Assembly (NCBI GenBank): GCA_964484515.1
Contig: CAZAGT010000236.1
Span: 1-8,061, forward strand
Direction: 5' to 3'
Length of the DNA: 8,061 nt
Origin: CAZAGT01 sp964484515
GTDB taxonomy: Bacteria; Desulfobacterota; DSM-4660; Desulfatiglandales; HGW-15
Positions 1-5,670 of this stretch are shown piece after piece. The position numbers and the translations under genes were made by a program. The notes under the pieces were generated by a model. The model had not been told where the DNA came from and did not search any database. It saw nothing but the letters and a program-made list of their open reading frames with translations. The first letter of the stretch is position 1, and the number at the start of each line of letters is the position of its first letter.

Positions 1-1
1 C

Positions 2-1225
2 CTCAGGCTGGCCAACGAGCACAAAATACCGATCGTTCCCCGCGGCGCCGGCACCGGCCTCAGCGGGATGGCCGTCCCCGTTGGGGGCGGGATCGTGCTC
101 GATATGTCCCGAATGAACAGGATCCTGGAGATCCGGATTGAAGACCGCTTGGCCGTTGTGCAGCCGGGGGTCGTGTATCAGGCTCTGCAGGACGCCTTGC
201 TGCCGCGCGGATTTCTGTTTCCGCCCGACCCGGCCTCGGCCTCGGTCTCCACGATCGGAGGCAACGTCTCCACCAACGCGGGAGGACTCAAGGGGGCCAA
301 GTACGGAACCACGAAGGACTACGTGTTGGGATTGGAGGTGGTCCTGGCGGACGGATCGATCCTTCGGACCGGCTCCAGATGTATCAAGTCTGTGTCCGGT
401 TACGATCTAACCAGGCTCTTTGTGGGTTCAGAAGGAACCCTTGGCGTCATCACCGAGATTACCCTCAAAATACACCCCAAGCCTCGGTCCAAGACCACCG
501 CCCTCGCCTTTTTCGATACCCTGGAGGACGCCGGTAAGGCGATCAGCGAGGTCATGTGCTCCGGGATCCTCCCCAGCGTGCTTGAGCTTCTGGATGACCA
601 GAGCATCATGGTCATCAATAAGGCGGGCGATCTGGGTTTGCCCGAGGTGGCGGCCATGATCCTGGTCGAGGCGGACGGGTATACCCAAAATGAGGCCGAC
701 CTCCAAATGGATCGGGTGGTCGAGATCTTTGAGGCCCACAAGGCGATCGATGTCACCCGGGCGCGGACGGAACAGGAGTCGGAGAAGCTCTGGGAAGCAC
801 GGAGGTCCTTCGGCGGCGCGGTGGTGCAGCTAAGCAATCAAATGGTGACGGAGGACATCACGGTCCCCCTGAGCAAAGTACCTGAAGTCCTCATTAGGAC
901 CCGCGAAATCCGTGAACGCTATAACCTCCTGGTGCCGATCATGGGGCATCTGGGCGACGGCAACCTGCATCCGACGATCGTCTTTGATATCACTAATGAG
1001 GAAGAGAAGGCTCGGGTCGAACAGGCCGTGACGGACATATTTGAGCTCGGTATCGAGCTGGGCGGTACTTTGACCGGTGAGCATGGTGTCGGCCTCGACA
1101 AGGCCGCATTTATGACGTTGGAGCACGATCCGGTGGCCATGAAGGTCATGAGTAACCTCAAGAGGCTCTTTGATCCCAACAATATTCTGAATCCGGGCAA
1201 GATGGGTTTGGGTCAGAGCTCCTAG
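2..1225 (+). CDS. glcD: FAD-linked oxidase, GlcD / D-lactate dehydrogenase type (5' partial)
   Basis: Catalyses FAD-dependent oxidation of a 2-hydroxy acid such as glycolate or D-lactate, normally passing electrons to an iron-sulfur partner. The frame is open from base 2, so the real start lies upstream; ATG 68 is internal because conserved residues precede it. About 407 residues are visible against roughly 460 in the family, so some 50 N-terminal residues are missing. The FAD-binding (PCMH/VAO) fold shows PRGAGTGLSG (38-67), a GGN...TNAGG segment near 258-292, and VSGYDLTRLFVGSEGTLG (392-445). The C-terminal FAD-oxidase domain shows HLGDGNLHP (947-973), GEHGVG (1076-1093) and a final FDPNNILNPGKM. 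No membrane segment is apparent. A GlcF/GlcE-like partner is not in view. Family membership is clear; the exact substrate is not, and D-2-hydroxyglutarate or D-lactate are as possible as glycolate. Confidence 0.93.
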   Translation, partial: LRLANEHKIPIVPRGAGTGLSGMAVPVGGGIVLDMSRMNRILEIRIEDRLAVVQPGVVYQALQDALLPRGFLFPPDPASASVSTIGGNVSTNAGGLKGAKYGTTKDYVLGLEVVLADGSILRTGSRCIKSVSGYDLTRLFVGSEGTLGVITEITLKIHPKPRSKTTALAFFDTLEDAGKAISEVMCSGILPSVLELLDDQSIMVINKAGDLGLPEVAAMILVEADGYTQNEADLQMDRVVEIFEAHKAIDVTRARTEQESEKLWEARRSFGGAVVQLSNQMVTEDITVPLSKVPEVLIRTREIRERYNLLVPIMGHLGDGNLHPTIVFDITNEEEKARVEQAVTDIFELGIELGGTLTGEHGVGLDKAAFMTLEHDPVAMKVMSNLKRLFDPNNILNPGKMGLGQSS

Positions 1226-1289
1226 CTCGACGCCTTCGTCGTTGCATCGTGCCGCTCATGGCCTGGAGTCATTTTGTAGAAGTGAGCTA

Positions 1290-1432
1290 GTTTCCATCCA
1301 GAAATGAGCCCTTTTCCGCAATGTCGGTGTCAATCTGCTGGGCTGGTTGTGCGACGTACTAGATGTACGTCTCCGCCCAACCCCTGGATTTCCTTGACCT
1401 TGCGAAAAACTACTCATTTCTGAATTGGAAAC
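1290..1432. repeat. 143-base near-complete palindrome, probable dispersed repeat or large hairpin
   Basis: The outer arms, GTTTCCATCCAGAAATGAG (1290-1308) and CTCATTTCTGAATTGGAAAC (1413-1432), pair at about 18 positions with one bulge. Inside them TTTTCCGCAA (1312-1321) faces TTGCGAAAAA (1400-1409), and GCAATGTC (1318-1325) faces GACCTTGC (1396-1403). At the centre GACGTAC (1353-1359) and GTACGTC (1365-1371) form a perfect 7-base stem around the loop TAGAT. The centres of outer and inner arms coincide at about 1361, so the whole unit is one imperfect hairpin. It fills much of the only gene-free stretch over 300 bases (1226-1537). The symmetry is seen directly; its identity as a MITE-like or REP-like mobile repeat is inferred. 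The short AAGTG on both sides (1280-1284, 1437-1441) is too weak to call a target duplication. A minus-strand open frame covering it is a by-product of the palindrome. Confidence 0.75.
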
Positions 1433-1499
1433 CCGCAAGTGTCTCGTTTTCATTTATGGATGAACACGAGCTAAAGTGTGAAGTGACTACATAGAATCA

Positions 1500-1511
1500 A
1501 AGTTGGAACTT
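1500..1511. promoter_or_regulatory. short palindrome upstream of the hydroxyacid dehydrogenase, possible operator
   Basis: AAGTT-GG-AACTT is a perfect 5-base inverted repeat 26 bases before the GTG start of the next gene. TAGAAT (1492-1497) just upstream resembles a -10 box, but no convincing -35 lies 16-18 bases before it. The remaining unique sequence between the large palindrome and the gene (1433-1537) is AT-richer than the coding DNA and is where a promoter would be expected. This is a weak call. Confidence 0.2.
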
Positions 1512-1523
1512 ACCACAACTCCT

Positions 1524-1528
1524 GGAGG
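1524..1528 (+). promoter_or_regulatory. ribosome binding site GGAGG for the GTG start at 1538
   Basis: GGAGG ends 9 bases before GTG 1538. It supports the GTG start, which gives the protein a normal N-terminal beta strand (MKIVVVGDAM). Confidence 0.75.
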
Positions 1529-1537
1529 AATGAACTC

Positions 1538-2593
1538 GTGAAAATCGTAGTGGTTGGTGATGCAATGATCCCGGCGCGCTTCATCGCCGAGGCGTGTGAT
1601 CGATTTGACGGAAACAGGCCTGAAGTCACGAGCCTCAGCTGGTTGGGCGAAGATGACAAGGTCAAACTACAGGAAGAGCGCATCAAGGTGGAAAAGGGCG
1701 GACCGGGGGCCGTGCCCCTTCCTGAAGGTCTCCGGGAGGCCGTGCCCGGTGCCGGAATGCTCTTTGTCCATTACTGCCCGGTGTCCCGGGAGATCATGGA
1801 TGCGGCGGGCCCGGACCTGAAAATCCTGGGCACCTGCCGCGCGGGGTGCGAACATGTGGATATCCCGGCGGCGACCGAGCGTGGCATCGTGGTCTTCAAT
1901 GTCCGCGGCCGAAATGCCGGCGCCGTCTCCGACTTCAGTATCGGCTTGATGCTCGCCGAGTGCCGCAACATCGCGCGTTCCCATCTCGGGATCTCCAAGG
2001 GGACTTGGCGCAAGGAGTTCCAGAACGGCCCCCACATCCCAGAATTGGGGGGAAAGACCGTCGGGCTCGTGGGGTTCGGCTGGGTCGGAAAACTGGTGTG
2101 TCGCAAGCTCTCCGGGTTCGACGTCACAGTCTTGGTCTTTGACCCCTACGTTTCCGAAGGGGAGGTGAAGACGGCGGGCGCCAAACCGGCCGATCTCACG
2201 ACTCTCATGCGTGAGTCTGACTTCGTCTCGATTCACGGACGTCTCACATCGGAAAACCGGGGAATGATCGGGGCCAAGGAGCTCGCCCTCATGAAACCGA
2301 CGGCCTACCTTATAAACACGGCCCGTGCCGGTCTCGTGGACGAACAAGCTCTCGTCGATGTCCTCCAAAAAGGCGCCATTGCGGGTGCCGGGCTGGACGT
2401 CTTTCACCACGAACCGATTGCCACGGATCACCCCCTGATCAAGCTCGACAACGTGACCCTTACATCGCACCTGGCGGGGACAACCAGCGAGGCCCTGCGT
2501 CGATCGCCGGTCCTGCTCGTGGAAGATGTCAAGAAGCACCTTGCCGGGCAACAGGCCGAGTTCATCATGAATCCTGAAGTCCTGGACAGCTGA
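1538..2593 (+). CDS. D-isomer-specific 2-hydroxyacid dehydrogenase (SerA/GhrB-like)
   Basis: A cytosolic NAD(P)-dependent enzyme that interconverts a 2-oxo acid and a D-2-hydroxy acid. The 351 residues are slightly longer than the usual 310-330. The N-terminal catalytic part contains GTCRAGCEHVDIPAA (98-112), the equivalent of the family's substrate-side loop. The Rossmann domain has GFGWVG (179-184, fitting GxGxxG) followed by VFDPY with Asp202, an acidic residue that favours NAD over NADP. All three catalytic residues of the family are present: Arg263 in NTARAG, Glu292 in HHEP and His311 in SHLAG. There is no C-terminal ACT domain, so classical 3-phosphoglycerate dehydrogenase is less likely. 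It precedes the FGGY kinase by 52 bases and probably shares its transcript. The substrate is unknown; glyoxylate, hydroxypyruvate or a sugar-derived oxo acid would fit the neighbours. Confidence 0.93.
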   Translation: MKIVVVGDAMIPARFIAEACDRFDGNRPEVTSLSWLGEDDKVKLQEERIKVEKGGPGAVPLPEGLREAVPGAGMLFVHYCPVSREIMDAAGPDLKILGTCRAGCEHVDIPAATERGIVVFNVRGRNAGAVSDFSIGLMLAECRNIARSHLGISKGTWRKEFQNGPHIPELGGKTVGLVGFGWVGKLVCRKLSGFDVTVLVFDPYVSEGEVKTAGAKPADLTTLMRESDFVSIHGRLTSENRGMIGAKELALMKPTAYLINTARAGLVDEQALVDVLQKGAIAGAGLDVFHHEPIATDHPLIKLDNVTLTSHLAGTTSEALRRSPVLLVEDVKKHLAGQQAEFIMNPEVLDS

Positions 2594-2634
2594 CGGTTTT
2601 GCCTTGAGCCTCCATCCTCAAACCATCTTTTTGC

Positions 2635-2639
2635 GGAGG
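2635..2639 (+). promoter_or_regulatory. ribosome binding site GGAGG that decides the kinase start at 2646
   Basis: GGAGG lies 6 bases before GTG 2646. The upstream in-frame TTG 2604 has no comparable site and would add 14 residues unlike the family's N-terminus. The GTG start leaves the usual short leader before the phosphate-binding strand. Confidence 0.75.
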
Positions 2640-2645
2640 TCACAG

Positions 2646-4148
2646 GTGGAACCGGCCACTGATCTGCTCGCAGTCGTGGACATGGGCACGAGCGGCTGCA
2701 AGGTGCTGCTGTTCGATCCATCCGGCAACGTGGTCTCCTCCGGTTTCAGCGGCTACACCAACCGCCAGGTTCCTCCCGATCGCGTGGAGCAGGACGCTCA
2801 GGTGTGGTGGCGCAGTGTCGCCCAGGCTTCTGTCCAGGCCTTGGAGAAGATCACTCATCGTGAGCAGATCAAGGCCCTGAGCGTCACCGCCCAACGGGCA
2901 AGCGCCATCCCCGTGGATGGTAACGGGAATCCGCTTCGGGCCGCGATACAGACCCAGGACAAACGCTCAACGCCTCAATGCGATCGCATGCGGATGGCAT
3001 TGGGTGAGGACGAGATCTATCGGCGTACGGGACTGGTCGTCGATCCCTACTTCGTGGCGCCGAAGATCCTCTGGATCCAGGAGGAGGAGCCTGAGATCTT
3101 TGCCGACGCGGCCAAATTCTTGACGGTTCAGGATTTCATCACCCATCAACTGACCGCCGAATTTGCGATCGACGTCTCGCAGGCCTCCCGAACCCTCCTT
3201 TTCAACATCAGCGAACGAAGCTGGGACGCTGAGATCCTCAACGCGGTTGCCATCGGAGTCGAAAAACTACCGCGAACGATTGCAGCCGGAGAGGTGGTCG
3301 GGCACCTCACCGTAAAGGCCGCCGCGGCCACCGGATTTTTCAAGGGCACACCTGTGATCGCAGCCGGCGGCGACCAACCTTGTGCGGCCCTGGGAAATGG
3401 CGCCATCAATACGAACACCCTGTCTGCCACTACAGGAACCGGCACCTATGTCCTGGGCTCTTGCACCCAACCGACCTTTGACCCTCACAAACGATTTCTA
3501 TGCAGCTGTCACGTCCTGCCGGGGCGGTGGGCCATTGAGGCGGGAATCCTCGTGACGGGCGCCGCCTTGCCCTGGTTTTTGGACAATTTTTATGAACCGA
3601 AGGAGGGCGAGGATCCCTATCGAGCCCTTGAGGAGATGGCTGCCAGGTCATCCATTGGTGCGCGCGAGCTCCTGTTCGTGCCTCATTTTGCCGGCTCTAA
3701 ATCACCATACTGGAATCCGAAGTCCAGGGCCTGCCTGCACGGTCTCACCCTGGGGCATACCCGGGCCGATATCGCCCGTGCCCTCCTGGAGGGTATCTTC
3801 CTGGAGGTCAAGAAGAACATCGATCTCCTCGTCTCTCAGGATAGACCGGATGTGGAGGTCAGGGTCTCGGGCGGGGTCAGCCGCTCTGATTTCTTCAATC
3901 AGCTCCAGGCCGATATTTACGGGCTCCCTCTGCGACGGACCTCAGAGGAGGCGACGTCATTGGGGGCCGCCATCCTAGCGGCCCATAGGATCGGCTGGTA
4001 TGCATCTTTGCCGGACGCCCTTGAGGAGATGGGCGCAAGAAATGAACGAGACGTCAAGCGTCCGACCCCCGCAGTGCATCGCCAATATCGAGAGGTCCTT
4101 GAGCGCCACCACGAGCTGTATCTCGCGCTCGAGCGAGCAGGCTTCTAG
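2646..4148 (+). CDS. FGGY-family carbohydrate kinase (xylulokinase/glycerol kinase-like)
   Basis: Phosphorylates a sugar or polyol with ATP in the cytosol. From GTG 2646 it has 500 residues, typical of the family. The N-terminal actin-like domain opens with the phosphate-binding strand VVDMGTSGCKVLLFD (10-24). PYFVAPKILWIQEE (134-147) is the region of FGGY signature 1 but matches it only loosely. GGDQ (241-244) carries Asp243, the expected catalytic base. The C-terminal domain has TGTGTYVLG (263-271), then a segment at 362-382 (A-C-L-H-G-L ... D-I-A-R-A-L-L-E) that fits FGGY signature 2, and VSGGVSRSDFFNQLQADIYG (407-426) at the adenine site. No residue fixes the substrate, and xylulose, other ketoses, glycerol or a C4 polyol remain possible. 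It follows the hydroxyacid dehydrogenase closely, suggesting one catabolic pathway. No clear terminator follows. Confidence 0.93.
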   Translation: MEPATDLLAVVDMGTSGCKVLLFDPSGNVVSSGFSGYTNRQVPPDRVEQDAQVWWRSVAQASVQALEKITHREQIKALSVTAQRASAIPVDGNGNPLRAAIQTQDKRSTPQCDRMRMALGEDEIYRRTGLVVDPYFVAPKILWIQEEEPEIFADAAKFLTVQDFITHQLTAEFAIDVSQASRTLLFNISERSWDAEILNAVAIGVEKLPRTIAAGEVVGHLTVKAAAATGFFKGTPVIAAGGDQPCAALGNGAINTNTLSATTGTGTYVLGSCTQPTFDPHKRFLCSCHVLPGRWAIEAGILVTGAALPWFLDNFYEPKEGEDPYRALEEMAARSSIGARELLFVPHFAGSKSPYWNPKSRACLHGLTLGHTRADIARALLEGIFLEVKKNIDLLVSQDRPDVEVRVSGGVSRSDFFNQLQADIYGLPLRRTSEEATSLGAAILAAHRIGWYASLPDALEEMGARNERDVKRPTPAVHRQYREVLERHHELYLALERAGF

Positions 4149-4296
4149 CAGATGTCTCCGGCAAGGACCTCCACCCCGCCCCTTATAGCTCCGTCCTGAC
4201 AAGGGCCCGAACACGTCGAATTTGCTGTCCACGGTGATCCGGGATGACCGCTGGATATACGCGGACCCAGCGGGTCTCCCACGCTGATGTGGGGCG

Positions 4297-4334
4297 TTTG
4301 TCACTTGACAAAACGGGTCGAAAAATACTAAGAG
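4297..4334 (+). promoter_or_regulatory. candidate promoter with overlapping operator for the diaphorase/Mo-hydroxylase genes
   Basis: A perfect inverted repeat TTTGTCA-CT-TGACAAA occupies 4297-4312. The consensus -35 box TTGACA (4305-4310) lies within it. The -10 is weak: TACTAA (4326-4331, spacing 15) or TAAGAG (4329-4334, spacing 18). A regulator bound at the repeat would cover the -35 box, as expected for a repressor. The TTGTCA-n-TGACAA style resembles operators of GntR-family regulators, but no regulator gene is in the window, so that link is inference. The site lies about 75 bases upstream of the ATG at 4408. The rest of the 4149-4407 gap shows only small hairpins such as GACCC-AGC-GGGTC (4264-4276), with no T-tract and no gene. 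Confidence 0.5.
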
Positions 4335-4407
4335 TGCCCCCCTGTCGGAATGATTCGGGAAGGCAAGTTTGGGTTTTTATCACCACTGGCGAGCAGCGAG
4401 GATCGAT

Positions 4408-5055
4408 ATGGGCGATGTGAAGCTGTCCATTGATGGCACTCAGGTACGCGGCCGTGAAGGAATGACCATCCTGGAGGCCGCGGGCGAAGTTGGAATTGAA
4501 ATCCCCACCCTCTGCCACAGCCCCGACCTGACCCCGACCGGAGTCTGTCGGATTTGCGTCGTGGAGGTGAAAGGCTCCAGGACCCTCGTTGGCTCGTGTC
4601 ACACCCCGATCGCGGAAGGGATGGTCGTCCACACCCGTTCTCCGAAGGTCGTCAAAGCCCGTAAGGCGACCGTGGAGCTGTTGATGGCCGGGCACACCGG
4701 AGAGTGCGTTCACGATGAGAAAACCGAGAAATGTGAGCTGCGCGGGCTTGCCGATTACCTGGAGGGTGGTGCTCCCAGGTTTGCGATGCGAAGACCCCGC
4801 TACTACCCCGCCGAGGACGTTAGCCCTTATATCAGGCGGGAGATGTCAAAATGCATTCTCTGCCGCAAATGTATCCGGGCCTGCGCTGAAATCGCCAAGA
4901 AAGATGTGTATGGCATCGGCTATCGCGCCTTCCGCTCCAAGGTGATCGTCGATTTCGACGAACCACTCAATAAGGAGGTTTGTCGCGACTGCGGCATCTG
5001 TATCGACTATTGCCCGACGGGCGCCCTTGACAGACCGAAGAAAGGGGTGGCGTGA
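4408..5055 (+). CDS. HoxU / NuoG N-terminus-like iron-sulfur protein of a diaphorase module
   Basis: An electron-wire subunit carrying several Fe-S clusters between an FMN/NADH subunit and a partner enzyme. ATG 4408 is chosen over the in-frame TTG 4369 because GAGGA (4398-4402) precedes it; this gives 215 residues. A plant-type [2Fe-2S] domain has Cys36, Cys47, Cys50 and Cys64. The NuoG-type His-Cys3 site follows as His96, Cys100, Asp103 and Cys109, with Asp where the third ligand is normally Cys. Two ferredoxin [4Fe-4S] motifs come next: Cys149/152/155/159 and Cys192/195/198/202-Pro. The protein ends there, without the molybdopterin domain of NuoG or formate dehydrogenase and without a hydrogenase domain, so it resembles HoxU. 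It lies 1 base before the NuoE-like gene. Family placement is firm; its partner is inferred from the neighbouring molybdenum hydroxylase. Confidence 0.9.
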   Translation: MGDVKLSIDGTQVRGREGMTILEAAGEVGIEIPTLCHSPDLTPTGVCRICVVEVKGSRTLVGSCHTPIAEGMVVHTRSPKVVKARKATVELLMAGHTGECVHDEKTEKCELRGLADYLEGGAPRFAMRRPRYYPAEDVSPYIRREMSKCILCRKCIRACAEIAKKDVYGIGYRAFRSKVIVDFDEPLNKEVCRDCGICIDYCPTGALDRPKKGVA

Positions 5056-5056
5056 A

Positions 5057-5503
5057 ATGAATGCGAGCCAGTCAGACCGCTCCCTCGAAATAGATGAGCG
5101 CAAGCAGCTTCTAGCCGTGCTGGAAGACGAACAGCGTAGGTCCGGCTACCTTTCGGAGGATTTCCTGGCAGGTCTTGCGCAATCCCTCAGCCTCCCGCTT
5201 GGCGAGGTGTACGGGGTCGCGACCTTCTACTCTTTCCTCTCCACGAGGCCCCTGGGAAGACACGTCATCAGAATCTGCAAGAGTATATCCTGCCATTTGA
5301 AAAACGCCGAGATGATCATAGCATCCGTTTGGAAGGAGATCGGTATTGGCCCCGGTGAGACCACCGCGGATCACCGGTTCTCCTTCGAGGCCACGAATTG
5401 TATTGGAGCCTGTGACCAGGCCCCGGCCATGCTGGTCGACAACGATGTTCATGGGCATCTGAACCCAGAGAAGATCGCTGAGATCCTTCGAAACTACGAC
5501 TGA
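5057..5503 (+). CDS. nuoE: NuoE/HoxE-like thioredoxin-fold [2Fe-2S] subunit
   Basis: The 24-kDa-type subunit of NADH dehydrogenases, NAD-linked hydrogenases and formate dehydrogenases; its [2Fe-2S] cluster sits beside the FMN of the NuoF subunit. ATG 5057, one base after the previous stop, gives 148 residues, slightly short for the family. A purine-rich AAAGGGGTGG just upstream is the likely ribosome binding site. The N-terminal helical bundle ends in GEVYGVATFYSF (49-60), a strong family marker. The cluster ligands are Cys74 and Cys79 (C-x4-C) and Cys115 and Cys119 (C-x3-C), all present, followed by the expected CDQAPAM and the C-terminal GHLNPEKIAEIL. There are no quinone-binding or membrane complex I genes here, so the nuoE symbol marks homology rather than membership of complex I. 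Confidence 0.93.
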   Translation: MNASQSDRSLEIDERKQLLAVLEDEQRRSGYLSEDFLAGLAQSLSLPLGEVYGVATFYSFLSTRPLGRHVIRICKSISCHLKNAEMIIASVWKEIGIGPGETTADHRFSFEATNCIGACDQAPAMLVDNDVHGHLNPEKIAEILRNYD

Positions 5504-5670
5504 GACCGCGGCTCAATCGTCTCGTCGATCTGCCTGATCCGGGGGAGTCGCGCCGGGGCTGCATCTTCCTGCAACCATCGTATACCGCAGGGCCCCCGCT
5601 AGACCATGGCCGTGCGGAGACGTTCACGTCCATGAGGTGTGGGCCAATCGTATTGACTGGAGGCCGATCA
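5504..5670. other. 167-base noncoding gap inside the nuoE-nuoF-like pair
   Basis: The homologous genes are usually adjacent or overlapping, but here 167 bases separate them. The nuoF reading frame stays open upstream to 5482, yet the only start codon in it before 5671 is ATG 5632, which would add 13 residues unlike the family. No tRNA, terminator with T-tract or convincing promoter is seen. Confidence 0.5.
5659..5663 (+). promoter_or_regulatory. ribosome binding site GGAGG that decides the nuoF start at 5671
   Basis: GGAGG lies 7 bases before ATG 5671. It favours this start over ATG 5632 and places the family's N-terminal RIVLKACG stretch at residues 5-12. Confidence 0.75.

Noticed and set aside
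1228..1241. Hairpin CGACG-CCTT-CGTCG just after the GlcD-like gene
   Set aside because: The stem is only 5 base pairs and no T-tract follows, so it is not a credible intrinsic terminator.
1280..1441. AAGTG direct repeats flanking the palindrome as a target-site duplication
   Set aside because: They are 5 bases long and lie 5 and 4 bases outside the arm ends, so chance is a sufficient explanation.
1256..1453. Minus-strand open frame of 65 residues across the intergenic gap
   Set aside because: It spans the large palindrome almost exactly; the composition follows the repeat, with no ribosome binding site or domain.
1667..2551. Long minus-strand open frame opposite the hydroxyacid dehydrogenase (294 residues)
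   Set aside because: It mirrors a high-GC coding gene with all catalytic residues on the other strand, and its translation shows no recognisable domain.
4264..4276. Hairpin GACCC-AGC-GGGTC between the kinase and the diaphorase genes
   Set aside because: The stem is short, with no T-tract, and it sits 115 bases past the stop; common by chance in GC-rich DNA.
4183..4713. Minus-strand open frame of 176 residues across the 4149-4407 gap
   Set aside because: It overlaps the strong promoter/operator and the conserved start of the iron-sulfur gene, and shows no family features.
5653..5658. TTGACT as a -35 box for a nuoF promoter
   Set aside because: It lies 12 bases before the start codon and overlaps the ribosome binding site, leaving no room for a -10 and leader.
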